Origin: Hemibagrus wyckioides
Taxonomy: Eukaryota; Chordata; Actinopteri; Siluriformes; Bagridae
Direction of reading: 5' to 3'
Length of the DNA: 64,000 nucleotides
Assembly: GCF_019097595.1 (NCBI RefSeq)
Contig: NC_080712.1
Coordinates: forward strand, 18,500,146 to 18,564,145
Part shown: piece by piece, positions 13,790 through 27,400 of the stretch
Position numbering within the stretch: position 1 is the stretch's first letter
Layout of the letters: every line of letters starts with the position of its first letter
Program-made: the position numbers and the translations under genes
Notes under the pieces: generated by a model
Told to the model about the DNA's origin: nothing
What the model saw: only the letters and a program-made list of their open reading frames with translations
The model's database searches: none

Positions 13790-14175
13790 GAGTCCACATC
13801 AGTTCCTATTTTCCTCCCACCTCCCAAAATAAGGCTGTAAGTGAATTGGCAATATTAATGCTGCATTTATGGTGCCTTGTAAGTGGTAATTTCCCACCTT
13901 GGGATGTTTGATGTGCAAAGCTGGGGGAAAAAATTAATGCCTCCATGAAAGCCTGTTTTTGTTTGCTCTTTCAGAGCATGGAAAGCTCATAAAAAACTGC
14001 TTCAAAATTGCTACTAAATTAGTACTAAGTTGATGAGTGGAAATTGTAAATCGAGTGGGGTTTGGTGGTTTTTATGAGTGTGTGTTGGGTAGGTTTGTGA
14101 GCATGCTGCCCTGCGGTGGACTGACTTCCTATCCAAGGTGTATTCCTACCTCAGTTTCCGGGATAGACTGTGGCT
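13790..14175 (+). mobile_element. Degenerate DANA/Mermaid-like SINE pieces
   Basis: A middle-region fragment (cctcccacctcccaaaataa followed by taagtgaattggc, 13815-13852) and a downstream fragment (ctgccctgcggtggactgac and gtgtattcctacctcagt, ending ccgggatagactgtggc, 14105-14174) lie in the same orientation. About 250 bp of unrelated or decayed sequence separates them, so this is either one copy with an insertion or two fragments. Confidence 0.55.
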
Positions 14176-14394
14176 ATTTTGAACAGGAGAAACAATTACC
14201 AAAGATAAACAAAGGAAAAATATGGATGTTCCACATATACTGTAGAGATGTCCATAATTTTAAAGCATCTAAAAAGTAATGCAGTTACTGTTTATTTATG
14301 AGGAAGGATCCCTGAACACTCTTCTGACATTTCAAGGTTGGCAAGTAGCCTTGCCTTACACACTTCAGCAGACTCTTAAAATTTGTGCCTTTTC

Positions 14395-14397
<3 letters not shown>

Positions 14398-14457
<60 letters not shown>

Positions 14458-14458
14458 A
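14398..14458. repeat. Compound (CT)n(CA)n microsatellite
   Basis: About 18 CT units switch directly to about 13 CA units. Confidence 0.95.
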
Positions 14459-15107
14459 AACTTTTGCAATATAAATGTAAGTGCCCTCATCACTTGTCAA
14501 TGCAGTTACATTTATAAGTGAGCTGCTGATATGTCAAAGTTCGTTTTCCATCCAAGCTATGATGGAGCCGTCTTGGTGATTATAACCTATTTTCAACAGA
14601 AAGCAGTTAAAAGTACAACAGAATTATATTCTCTCTTGTGTGCTTTTATATGCCATCAACATTTATCTGTCACGTTTTCATTCTTTTTTGATGTATTCCA
14701 TCTGTAACTAGTTCCCTCTATATTTATGGCCTTTTCTTCAATTTTCTGTCCTGGAGTCTCTGCTTAATTCATGCTTCTTTGGAAGGGCGGGCAGAGATTT
14801 TAACAATGAGACTCTGGTGTTTCTCATTGTTTGAAAAAAGAGAGAGAGAGAGAGAACAACTCTTTTCACAGCAGATCGTAATCAGATTGTTATATTTTTT
14901 CTTTCAAAAATTTCAGATTCCACTGGACAAAATATTATGTTACACTCAAAGTTGATCTGATAGCAGTAAATTGTGAATTCATTAGCATGAACTATGAGTT
15001 TTATATTATAATATTTAAAATCCAGTTTTAGTAAATGATTGCTGTGAGCACAGGGTCTGCCTAAACAAAAATGTTACTCTACAGTACAAAAAAAGGAAAG
15101 ATGTGTA

Positions 15108-15123
15108 ACAACAACAACAACAA

Positions 15124-15190
<67 letters not shown>

Positions 15191-15202
15191 GTTATTATTA
15201 TA
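15108..15202. repeat. Compound (AAC)n(ATT)n microsatellite
   Basis: A few AAC units are followed by about 25 ATT/TTA units with one G interruption near 15191. The open frame through it (poly-Asn, poly-Ile) is an artefact. Confidence 0.95.
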
Positions 15203-15718
15203 ATGACAGGTTTGCCAACATGGGAGAGTTTTAAAAAATACAAGCTCAAAAAATACTATAGCATAAGCTGAAAAATACTATAGCATCATTTGTGGCCACC
15301 AAAATCTTCTTCTAAAGGAAATAATCAGAATTATATCTAATAAACTGTAAATGCAGACAGTGTGTCTATGATGTGCATAACTATTTCTGTTATAAGATAT
15401 ATTCCAAAGATTGGGAGAGGGAAAGGGGATTATTATGGAGTGTGTAATGTCTGTACATAATAAAATATGACTTGCTTCCCACGCAAAGGAGTAAAAGAAG
15501 AAAGAAAAAAATGAACATGTCTCCCTTTTCTATGACCTAAAAATATTCTGGGCTAGTTTCCGGTATTTTGTAGGTTTTAAGATGTAGTTGGGTTGGAATT
15601 GCTGGGTCCTGGCAACCATGGTTAATGATATTACCTACAAACAGCTGAACAAAGGTACTGCAATCACTCAAAATGGGTGCAAGACTAAAGGCTGAACGAT
15701 TATGTGCTGTTAAATCTC

Positions 15719-15760
15719 TACTGTCTATTATGGAGTAATCTACTGTCTATTATGGAGTAA
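15719..15760. repeat. Two-copy 21-bp tandem repeat
   Basis: ctactgtctattatggagta followed by an adjacent second copy, with a linking T. Confidence 0.85.
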
Positions 15761-18700
15761 AAATTCATTGTTGCTGTAGCTAATAGCATAGGTCAAGTGT
15801 AATAGCCTCTTGATGTCATCCTATCAGGCCAAAATCTATGGTTTTATGCCACTGCACAAGTTCAAACAACTTAAACATTTATCATAATCTTCTTCATATG
15901 TACTTGGAAATTTGAAGAAATCTCCCATATCTGACCAGAATAGGTGTCTTTACTCAATGATTTATTCATTTGTTCATTCATCATTAGTAAACATTTTAAC
16001 CTGGTCAACTTCCTTTAGTCTACACAGCCACCAAACAACACAACAGTCACTAGAGCAGTTCGATTTCTGCACACTTGTGGAGGCAGTTCTAAAATACCAC
16101 TGACATAAAATTTTCAAATATAAGTGTTTTTTATTTGTCATAGTCTTACTGTCATAGTCTGTCATACTCAGGAGCTGTTTTATTTTCATTTGTTGAACTG
16201 ATCTGTATTACAACACACTGTTCTTGTGAATCCTAATCCTAATCATAATAACAGTTATATTTCTATCATTATATCTTTATTTTGTATAGCTACATCAGTG
16301 CAGGCCCCAGTGCTACACTGCCTGATGTTACATAGCCACACAAACAAAGGTTACTTGAGTTTTCACAAGCTCCCCTGAGTGTGTGAATTTCAAAACCACG
16401 AGCCATGCTTTTGGTATAAAAAGCTTTATTAAAGCTAGAACAAAAAGAGGATTAAAATTCTTGTTTCTCTCGCTCTAATATAATACAACTTTACAGTGAG
16501 AAGACTGAGATGTCCTGTGTGGCATCATGGAGAGAAAAGCTCTCATGTACAGGGTATTAAAATTCTTGCTCCATATTCTGAGCCAGAAAGTGTGTAGAAA
16601 ATGATTCCTCAGGAGCTTGTAGAAGTTACCTAGATATAAGCATGTCCACTTCTAGTGGCACTTCTGTAGAGTGCTGTATACTGTAAGGTGCTGTATACAC
16701 AAACTGCAGTAAACAGTATTATTTGCGGAATGTTTATAAGGACATGCAGAATAATGCAGAATAATGTAGCTCTTATGACTATGACAGAATAGCTCCAACC
16801 CTGTTCTTTCTAAAGATAATAGGTCATTTAAAGGTAATTTCGCCTGTTGACAACATTACCACATCCTTACTTTTACTCTTCAATGCTTGAGCTTCTTCTT
16901 CTGTTTTTATAGGATTTGGTATTACAAGATAAAAGAAAAATCACCTAGAAAAAGATGCTAAAAGACTTACCCTGAAACTACCCAAGTTGTATTATTACTA
17001 GCTTGAGGTTATCATGTCAAGGTGAGAAATGTATTCCTTTGGCTCAGAAATGTACATATTCTGATCAATACATGAGATTTATTAACCTAGGTACAGCAAA
17101 GTTGCAGGACCCCGCATTTGATTTGCAGGTTTTAAATGTCAACGAGGCACAAAACTGCTTTGACATGACTGCGCATTGTAAACACATGCAGCTATGTAAA
17201 GTCTGTGCTTATCTCCCGCTTGCTTCAGGGAGAGATAAATTCCACTCAAAGGCTGTGGTCTTGACAGGAAACCAATAAAGCCAGCTTTCTGGTGAATAAG
17301 TCGATTATTACTGCTTGCCTCTGTCCTTGGAGCCTCTTAACTGAGTTGACACACTTTAGCTCTTCAGAGGTGGGTTGGTTTGTGGGAATCTGTCTTCTCC
17401 TCTCAGTGGTCCTCTTCCTGAGTCAACAAACAGCACCTCTGAACCCAGAGCCCCGTCCAAGCAACAGAAACACAGTGGATAAGAGGCATTAAAATGTTGT
17501 ATGTATGCTTACTTCTCTGTGTATATCTAAGTCTGTTTTTACAGCATCTATTCCAAAGCTTTTCTCCCTGCCTGCAAAAACGCTTGCCAAATCCTAGTGT
17601 CCAATAAACTCCCAGCCTATTCGTTCATGATCTTGCATAGACATAAGAGTATTTTATAACAGTAGCCTCAGGAATCTTTTTAGACTGCAAAGGTAGCTTG
17701 GAAAAAACGCTTAGAAAAACCTAAACGCATTTCTATATATTATCATTTTATTAGTCAGTATTTCATAGTGTGTGCGCTATAAAATGGCCTTCAATCATTC
17801 AGCTGAACCAGTCGATATGTGTAATTTTATATTTAACCCAAAGATACATATACAGTGCATGCTTTAAAAAGCATATTATGATCAATTCGATTAGTAGTTG
17901 TGGTATGATGAAATGACACACACATGTGGCTGATTTGGATTAAGTATACATCAGAAGTTACATACTATATTATGGGAACTGCACAGAGCTCCTAAATCCT
18001 GTATTAATCCAGTGGTATATTCGGGTGATGGACAGCTGTGTGTGAAGGGAATAGAAGCCAAGAGTATTAAACTAGCCTGCCAATTCTGAACCAACCAGCT
18101 AGAGGACATAACTTACACAGTGTGAATTGATAAAAGTGCACACAAAACTCAGTCCAGGACATTTTTCGGAAAAACTTCTTTTCCACTGTTCCCATGCGTG
18201 AAAGCTAGATCCAGAAACATGTTGAGATAGAGAGCAACTTTATCAACTATGACAGCATTATAAAATGTGTTAGTTTATGGAAATAAATAAGCTATTAATT
18301 TATTTGTGGGTTTGTTATGAGATGAAATTTTGTTGTATGACTTTTTTTTCCAGTTTGGCTCAAGAAGATCCTCTGTGCAGTTCAAGCATAAGAAAAGTCT
18401 GCAGTGTTTCTCTGAGTGCCCACTACAACCTGCCAAAAACCACACACATTTTACAATTTTTTATACAAAAAGTCATCATATGACCCCTGTATAACATTAT
18501 CCTCATTCTGCCCATACAGACTATGCAAAATAATCATGATCCAGAAGCTACCAATGCTCCCTGAACTCTCTGTGAGTTCTTATTTTTCTGTTTATGTTTT
18601 TAAATTTGCTTTGGCTGATTCAACATTTTTAAATTCTGATGAAAAGGAGGCACATCAGATTGAGTCTTGGTGCAACTGTTCCATGTGTGTGTGCATGGAA

Positions 18701-19378
18701 GCACGGAAGGTGAATGCATAAGTGAACACACACATTCTGTGAGGTGTAGTCAGTTTTCACAGGAAGCAGTAGATTTGTTTACACATCATTCTGCATAAAC
18801 ACGTCTGTTAGTGATCTCCGTGAAAAGATGAACTCAGCTGCACTTTTAAATCTTTTCAATCTTTTGCACATCTATCCCATCCAGGAGCCAGCAGGCACAA
18901 GCGAGCTATACACTCCGCACATTGCTCAGCCCCTCCAGCCCACACACACACACACACACACAAAATGAGGTTATATCTGTTATTATTCATATTTAGGATT
19001 ATTAATGTTTTAATAGCAAACAGCAATTTAAAGGTTCATACAGTAAATGTATTTTTGTTATAATCAACAAAATAATATCAACCTTTGTTGATGCAATGAA
19101 CAAAAATGAGCTGTTCATGTTAGGTACAAAAGTTTTTGGAATTCTTAATGAAGTTAAACAGCTTACTACATAAGGAAATGTTGAGGAAGTCGACTCCTAG
19201 TCCTCCTAAAGCATTGCTACATTTTAAGCACAGTTGTATCTGTTTGTTCCAGGGCCTTTTCCCTTTTTGTTCAATTGATTGATCACCTCTCTGTTTCTGT
19301 TCCAAAACCATATATTTTTTTAATAAGTAATCACTGATGAAGTTACTTAACCAAGGTCAGGCTTTTTTTTATCCACAG

Positions 19379-19422
19379 CCACAGATTCCAAGTTCCCAAG
19401 CCACAGATTCCAAGTTCCCAAG
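19379..19422. repeat. Two-copy 22-bp tandem repeat at LINE relic edge
   Basis: gccacagattccaagttccc plus aa occurs twice in a row, at the 3' edge of the minus-strand LINE relic. Confidence 0.85.
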
Positions 19423-20760
19423 CCACCTGGGTCTGACCTGAGGTAGCAAGAGCTGACTAGGGAGCATATTTGTCAAAGCCACCTCAACTGGCTCTGATCA
19501 ATTTAGAATTCAGGTCCTGGCCTTATCACAAAGCCCAGTCACCCTGTGGAGGAACCTCATTTTCACCAGCTGTACTTCAGACCCTATTTTCTCAGTCATT
19601 GTCCAGAGGATGTCACCATAGCTGAAGATAGGGACATAGACTTAATAAAGCTTTGTCCAATATCTGAGCTCTTGCTTCATCGCCAGAGGCTGGTACAATG
19701 ACTGTATCTCTGTCAAATCCACTCTCTTTTTCAGTCACCCATGAAGAAGATCCTACAATAAATATAAACCTCCACCAGATTTTCTCCTCAGCTGAATGAA
19801 TCATTTCACACTTCGCCTGGAGAGAACCATGGTCTTGGACTTGGAGGTTTTAAGTATGGAAAGACAAGACACATCCTTAACGGTGTCTCAGAAACACCAT
19901 AAACACTTTTGACACAAAAAAGTGGAACTCTCACTCCATTCATAGAGAAGCTGAGGTTGCAATGAAATCTTGAGGCACAGGATCACTGGGTAAGGGTAAA
20001 TAAAATTTGGCATTTGGATTGTACTTCTAGAATCCGGGAAAACTAGGATAGGAAAGTATTGGATGGAGTCTCTTTTCCAAAACCCTGGCTAAATCTATTC
20101 CCTAGATGTTGAGGGGTTTGATTCTTACATTTTTCTTTGTTCTTTGTTTCATCTATGTTCTTTTTATAAAAAAAGGGACCATAATCCCAGTTTCCTCTCC
20201 AAAGGAACTGCCCCCAAGATCTCCATGCAAACCTCCATGAAGACATGTTAAGGACACAACCCAGTGACTTCAACATCTCCTGCCAAATCTCATCCACCCC
20301 TTGCCTCTTTGAATGTTTCTAACTGCCATAGAAAAGCCACAATGATGGACTCCAAAACACCAGAGATTTCTGGCACAGCCTTCTGAAGTGAAGGTATGTC
20401 CACTGGGTTATGGAGTTTCTCAAAGCTCTTCTTTGATCATTTAACAGTATCCCCAGTAGAGGTCAACACTCACCTGTACTTGCTTGTGCTTGTCTATCCA
20501 TCATGAGGCTCCAAATAGCTTGCCAGAACATCTTTGGGGCCACCCAAAAGTATTTTATTCCATTGCCTTTTATTCCAAACTCCTTCCATGTCTGAGCTTT
20601 TGGTTTTGTAAGTGCTTTTGTCACAGTCCATTTTTCTGTCCTGTAGCACTCAATTAAATTAGCAGACCCATCTATTAGCATTATCATTACAGGGACAGCC
20701 TTTTCTTTAGCTTGACAGCTTCCCTCACCATGTGTCCTAAGCTGGAAGGATGTCAGCATC
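19390..20760 (-). mobile_element. LINE relic of a second family, RT core deleted
   Basis: Pieces of a fish non-LTR retrotransposon ORF follow one another on the minus strand: a linker resembling QTWKEFG...FWQAIW (20620-20500), a (V)DEIWQEMLKSLG block (20297-20250) starting the RT domain, SKSKTMVLSRR (about 19860-19830), VYVPIFSYGDILWTM (about 19650-19590), MRFLHRVTGL (19560-19530) and a SQLRWL block (about 19480). These are landmarks of the palm edge, thumb and C-terminal region. The segment that should carry the catalytic F/YxDD is missing between 20040 and 19870. Many stops and frameshifts. Family not assigned. Confidence 0.8.
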
Positions 20761-21311
20761 CGCTAATTTTGAAGATTGTCAGCACAGCATAGTTCTTGAT
20801 GATAATGCAGGTTTTTAATATAGCTTTAGACAAGTTAAAATACCTGGTAACACTTTATTTGACATAGAGAGGCATAGAGCCGTTGTAACACATTAACAGT
20901 CAATCAGTGAATACATCTTTTACCATGCAATAATTTATGTTAAAACTATTACATTGGCAATAAATGTTTTCTCTGACGTTGCTTTGTGTAAAAGAACAGA
21001 GAGATGAACACTGAATTATCAATATTAACAGAGTAAGAGTGATTGATCATGTATTTTAGACTTGCAGTTGCAATCATGCAGTGTGTTTTTACTATAAACT
21101 AATTCACAATATTGTGTGAAAGCTGGATGAGGTAACAATAATAATAATAAATGCAAACTCATTTACCATTTTAGGTTTTGGACATTAACTATGACTGCAA
21201 AATTATTTTAGCTCACATACAGGCTTTGTAAGTTAAGTGGAGTTTACTTAGCAAGATGCTTCATAATAGTTCTGAATGAAGATAGACCACCAGAAATTAC
21301 ACACTCCTATA

Positions 21312-21358
21312 AGAAGCTGGTACAGTAAACATACCTAATAAAGTGGATACTTCATAAC
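21312..21358 (+). repeat. Terminal fragment of the TTATTAGG-type repeat
   Basis: Contains acatacctaataaagtggat, the characteristic terminus of this family. No interior is recognisable next to it. Confidence 0.4.
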
Positions 21359-21737
21359 TTCTTACAGTTTTTTTTTACTAAGTGTGATCTTAATAAAGAT
21401 AAAATATATGAATCCAAGATGAATTAAAAATAACAAAAACATGAAGATAAAAAAGTCTCAAACAATTGACTCATAATGTTGTGTTGGCATGTGTTTGTAC
21501 AGGTCTGAACTAAGCTAGCAAGAATTCTGCTTACTTTTTTTTAAAATAATCAACAGTATTTATTGAAATTATAATAATAAAAAAAATATTGTAGCCAAAT
21601 TTGTACAAATTTGTTGCTGAGTGGACAGCCTAGAGATAGCGTTATTTCTTTCTTTATTGCACTAAATAACAAATGTGCTTGCAAACATTTATCAGAGACA
21701 ACATGCTGATTTATTGTACAAAATATAGTGAAATTGG

Positions 21738-21935
21738 TACTGTGGGCCAGTGGACAGTGCTGCTGCCTGTCAGCTCCAGGGACCCTGGTATATTTCTGAG
21801 TACAGGTTACTATCTGTGTTCCAGTGTATGGGTTTTATCTAGGTTCTCTGGTTAACTCCTAAAAACATGTAAGTAGGTGAACTATCTACGCTAAAATGCC
21901 CCTAGGTATGAATGAATGTGTGAATGTTAACTCAC
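21738..21935 (+). mobile_element. DANA/Mermaid-like SINE, 5' portion
   Basis: Plus orientation: ccagtggacagtgctgctgc, agctccagggaccctgg, gttactatctgtg, ggttctctgg, aaaacatgtaagtaggtgaa, taaaatgcccctaggt and gaatgaatgtgtgaatg follow the order of this SINE head and middle. The tRNA boxes are degenerate and the 3' tail is missing. Confidence 0.7.
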
Positions 21936-24900
21936 GCTGTCATTTAATGAACTGCTATCTCTTTTGCCTTGCCTAAACACTGTAAATTATGTGGAATCCA
22001 CAATATGATTTTGATTCCCTCTTTATAGAAACTTCACAGAACATAGAGACACCGCATGAAAAGGTACACAGAAAGTTCATACATACAGTCATATAATTTC
22101 TCTTCTCACTAATGCTTACTGATCAGTTACTGGTTTCTCTTCACTCACACACTCCTCCACATCTGCATGCAGTGTCTTTGTCTTTGTGGATGTTGTCAGT
22201 ATGGCAGTTAAGAAGATTGTGCACAAGGTGATAGAGACGCAGACCAGAAGATTTATGGCAGAAGCAGCTTACCATGTTAAACAGAGGGGAACATTTTTCA
22301 GGCACTGTGATGCCAGGCAATCAGATCAGATCAGACATTTGATTTATGGTGACTGAAGAGCCAGAGGCCATAGCAGCCCGCTGAGGTCCTGAAATAATTA
22401 TAGGAGGTGTCCCAGGTAGCACAGAGTCTGGTCATGCTAAGGAATTTTGTGGAAGGAATAATATGGAAAATACTTTAATGACAAGGATATTAAATAGAGC
22501 AGAATTGTTGAGTGTATTTTAATATGCACAGACTATATTTTCATTTATAATGCAATTCATACCACAGGGTGTCAAAAAAAGTAGCCATTAGTAGGAATTT
22601 GCTCTTTAAAAGAAGGCGATCATTAATGCTAAGATGCGGTAGTGCCAGTCATTACTGCTGATCACAGTACATTATGTTGTCTAAGCAGCACCACAGGCTA
22701 TTTGCAAATCACATTGCTTAAATAGTATTTATTTATTTACAAGATTTATAATAGAATGGTCCACTACTCCCTCTTCTCTTGCGTGACTGCAGTCCCCTTG
22801 AGGTGAAGACATTCCTAAGCATTCCAGGAGCGAGGCTCATTCTTTATCCCAGATAACACTGTGGTGTGGAGTAGCTGACTCGGCTGCCTCGCCCAGTCGG
22901 GACACACTGTCTCCAGATACAGAGGAGCAGGGGCACTCACCTCTGAGCTCATGGTACGTGTGGCTGCAGTGCTCCCAGGATGTGGAAATTTGGTCATTGT
23001 GCTGGAATTCATTCCAGCCGTTTCCTGCTGCAAGTTTCCAGGAAATTACAGCATGGCTCCAGCTCAGCAGGTGTATGCCAGGTTGTGGGCAAAAAACATG
23101 TTCAGTGGTAATCCATTCATGATCAGATGGCTACTGTAGGATACTGTTTTCGTTAACAATCTATAATAATATATCCAAAACATACAGTAATTAAAAACAA
23201 TAACATGTAACATGGGTTTGGTATCTATCAGTAGCGGCTGATCCTCTCCACATACAGTAGGTGTTCAAAGGAGCTTTAATTGACTTTGCTGTCATGTAAA
23301 ATCTAAGTGCTGACAGCAGAACTTTGAGAAGATAAAGAGGCCATCAGCGCCCTGGCTTCTGACTGCTAGCAGAACACTGTTCATGCTTTATGTGAAGGTG
23401 TTGAGTGCCTGAGACAAAGTGCACAGGTAGTGCACTATCTCTGTACCCTGGCTGTGGCATTATGTTAAGTGTTCATTAAAATATATTTCTTCTTAGCCAA
23501 ACAGTGCATTCAGAGCATGCAGGCTTGTTCATGTCCTTGCATACTACCAGGTTTGGTGCATAATGTCTGCTTTAGCTTTAGGCCACAGATTAGACACCAA
23601 TAATCCTTCCATAACAAATAAAGTGTAGATCTACTGGACCAACAATACCTATTAATATGGAAGTTTATTCAATACATACTGTAGCAATACATGGTATTGT
23701 ATAAGCACATTATTATAAGTTTTCCTGGACAGAACCATTAACAGTAGAGCATCACTGTGTGAGGCTTAATGAAAGATTTATTGTATGTATTACACAGGAG
23801 GAATGCGGTCCTGGGTGGTACATAACATTTGTTTCCCCTTACTGTAAATGTTTGCAGAATGACATCGCACGCATGTGTTTCAGTGCTATCTGTTCTACAG
23901 AACTGTATATTATCCATGGCTCACAGTGCATTTCTCTAGGTGAAAGAGGCTGTATTTAAATATTGAAATGCATTCAGAGGGAAAAATGAGCAGAACTCTT
24001 TTAGTACCTCTGAGTATATATTTCAATACTGGTAGCAGTTTGCATAATTATTGGTTTGTATAGAATTAAAATGAAACTATGTGAACGAAGAGTTTGCCTC
24101 TGAGCAACGGAAAAAAAAAGTATTATGAGCTGATGAGTCGTCTTCTAACCTTTAGCCTACATCTGGACATGTTTATATTCAGAGAAAGCCAAAGGATGGC
24201 ATCAACCCACAAAGTCTGTTGCTAGCTGTTAGATATGTTGGTGGTTCTGTAATGGTATAGGCAGCTATCTTGTGTAAATCATTAAATCCTATGATTGCAC
24301 AACATGGCTGTGTAATGGGCAAGAAATATGAGCACCAGGTGCTGCCTCTGTGGTGCACATACTGTATCCTAAGGATGCTACTTGCTGAGTGATAATACAA
24401 CTATTTAAAACATGCTAGTGTATTATACTATACTTTTGGTACTAACAATAACACTGACAATTTGTTAGTTAAAAAAAAATTCAAATTCACATTGATTGTA
24501 GTAAACTCTCAGGGCCAGTCATTGGGTCTTAAAATCCTCACTCTTGTAGCTAGATACATACATTTTCATATTGTTTTTGGTGTTTAATTAACAATTGTTA
24601 ATAGTTTCCAAATAACATGTTTTTGTATCTGGTAATCATCCTGGGGAAAAGGGGGTTAAACATAAATAATCTGAAATGCAAATACTCAATATAGACATCT
24701 TTATAAATGCAGACAGTGCGTACAAATTCAACTCTGTTATATTTTAACCATTAGCACAATATGTCATTTGTCTTCATGTAATGAAGTGATGCATGAATTT
24801 TCATGAATGCACGTTGTGAGCGGAGCAAAAACAGTTCTTTGTCTATACTGGAAAGTTGAGTAGTGCAGCACACCCACGATTTGTAATGAAGGCGTTCTGT

Positions 24901-25315
24901 ATGGTAATTAGTGCATATGTGCCCTTTACTCTCAGAGACTTCCATGTGGCCGAGAGCCTTCCTCCCTGTGGCCTGAGCTCACTCGGCCTGTCTAAACAAA
25001 TACCTCATCCAGAGGACCAGCACAGAACTGCACAATAACAGGTCTGAAGTCAGGTCTGCTCCCCATGACATGCACATCCGCCATCCACCTACTGCTGCTG
25101 CTTAGGACCTCTGGATAATCAAATCACATCTGGCCGCAATGTCTTCTCTTATCTGATTCAACAGAAGAAAGAAAACTACTATCCAAGTGGCCACTTGAGA
25201 GTTATATAGATTCTATGCAGGTTAATGTCTACAATTTGTCTATAAATGGGTCTAATGTCAACCTCTTATTCTAAACCCTTACTTATAAAAACACATTTAT
25301 TAAAGTCACTGTGGA

Positions 25316-25351
25316 AATATTGGTACCGGTATAAATATTGGTACCGGTATA
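25316..25351. repeat. Two-copy 18-bp tandem repeat with palindromic core
   Basis: Two exact units of aatattggtaccggtata; each contains GGTACC and TACCGGTA palindromes. A partial third aatattg follows. Confidence 0.95.
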
Positions 25352-27329
25352 AAATATTGATTACATGCAGGGCTTAAAATTTTGAGCTCACAAACAACTG
25401 TAGCTGTGTCTCAAATGTTTGAAACCCACTGTTAATTACAGTCATAAAATACAAATGAATGATAAACCTATTGATTATTCAGTAATACTTTGATATCACA
25501 TAATGTTATTAATCCAAAAGTAAAAAAAAAAAAAGGGAATAGTAGTTTTTACCTCTTGAATCCGAATCAAAAGTCAAGTCCTGTTTAAACTGAAATTCAT
25601 TAGTGTGCTTGGTGAGTTGCCAGTTTTTCCTAGGTCAGTAAGACAGCAGAGGAGTTGGGTGAAAGATGATAAAACTCCCAGACTTGACCCTGGACAACAG
25701 TTAATTTCTGTTGTTTAATGAAACTGACAAGTTGTTAAAAATCTGAATCCAGTCTGACCAACAATGAGATCATACAGCAAAATATTTTACTTATTACAGA
25801 TTATGTATGTATTATTATTATTACTTGGATAATAACCATTTTCTTTGATGTTATATTGAGTGTTTGATCAAGACAGCTGAGTAAATTGTTTTAAAGAGAA
25901 TAAGATAGAGTCAGTTTTCTTTGAACTTGCTTTATGCCAAGTTGCTTGGGAATATTAACACTCTAAGTGTAATTCCATCTATTTTGTAGCTGAAACACAC
26001 ACACACACACACACTTGTCAACCGTTTATTCTCTCCACACTCAGTATGAATAGTCTTTGCTGTCGTTGCACAGTTTGGATGGTGGTTTGACTCAGCATGG
26101 GGGTTGGGGGGTAGTTGAGTGGGGCATTAATTCAAATCTTTCAGCTGTGGCTGCCACCACTGCTCTCAACAATTCCCATGGCACTTAAGCTGTGTTGCAT
26201 GATTTATAGCATACAGTATAAACAGTGAGGCATGCTGGCCTTGGAATTTGAGATAAGGGCTTAAACCCTGTTGACCACTTTGAAGTAAATGATCACTTGG
26301 TTTGGAGAGAGATCACGGCATACCAAAATAGAGATCTCGAAATTTCCCCTTGTATGAACAAATGCAGAGTGAAACAAAGATTGTCAGGAAAACTCAAGGA
26401 TAGAGTTTCCAGTCCCCACTAAGCTGAGGAGGGAAAAAGAGCAGTGCAACTTATCATAAATAATTTCAATCTGTGTTTGAAGCAGACTCATATTTGCACT
26501 GTTCAATGTCATATATATATATAGCAAGAGCAAGAGAGAGAGAGAGAAAGAGAGAGTATTATATATGTGAATGTGCAGTATTAATTCATTAATGCATCCA
26601 AACCCTTACCCAGGTTGGTTGCATAAGACAATCAGAGACCATGGACAGAATCCTTTATTTCCGAGACATCCAGATCCCTACAACACACAGTTTTATATTT
26701 TTTTCCCCCTGTTTCTGTCCAGAAAATCTGTGGCATGGAGTGTGGCTTGAGAGTTATCCCACCAGAACCACATTCTGCTCCTTCAGCTCACCAGGCCATG
26801 ACTGAGGAGTGTTTGCTTTGTCCACTACACCATAAGGGTTTCTGTGGGAGCACACTAATCATTCCTGACTATGACTTGGCAGGTGATAACCTTCAAGTGA
26901 CACTTTTGACTGGATGGATGTGTTTGGGTGGGGATATGATATAAATTAAAAAGTGAGAGGGAGATATTATGGCAGTGATGGAGCGTTTAATGAAAAGCCA
27001 TGAATCATGAATTCTGTACCTCCCATGGCACCGACTTGCTTGGCAGCTGAAACATGGAATGAGCCAGTACTTCCTCCAGGTGGAGCCCCAGGTCCAACTC
27101 CCAACACCCCCCACATTTCAGACACCTTCATATTGTAATCACTTTATCTTTTCATTCATAAAATCATGTCATTGGTGACCTTAAGCCTATAAGCATGAAC
27201 AAACCTACACTCATCATTCCGTTTTGGAACATCTGTTCTATCCAGTTTTTGTGAATCCGTGCGCGTTGTATCCACAGCTAGGAGTCTTTCCTCACTACAG
27301 TTTGAAAGAGTAATTATCTGTGTTACTGT

Positions 27330-27400
27330 AACCTTCCTGTTAGCTCAAACCAGTCTGGCCATTCTACACTGACCTCTCTCATCAAGAAAGTATTTCTGCA
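27330..27400 (+). repeat. Fragment of the same teleost repeat as 63347-63709
   Basis: Reads ttcctgttagctcaaaccag, tctggccattctacactgac and ctctctcatcaagaaag, aligning by eye with the interior of the copy near 63540. Confidence 0.6.

Larger units (their letters stand above)
14176..19378. other. Intergenic, AT-rich
   Basis: Microsatellites at 14398-14458, 14839-14854, 15108-15202 and 18940-18962, the 21-bp duplicate at 15719-15760, and otherwise no recognisable feature. The open frames 17003-17278 and 18416-18721 show no known domain. Confidence 0.65.
20761..27329. other. Intergenic with candidate non-coding elements
   Basis: Besides the repeats listed, complex GC-balanced patches occur at 22780-23110 and 24880-25140. 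CA (25995-26014) and TA/GA (26511-26557) tracts are present. No gene seen. Confidence 0.6.

Noticed and set aside
15071..15271. Open frame with long poly-Asn/poly-Ile
   Set aside because: Produced entirely by the AAC/ATT microsatellite.
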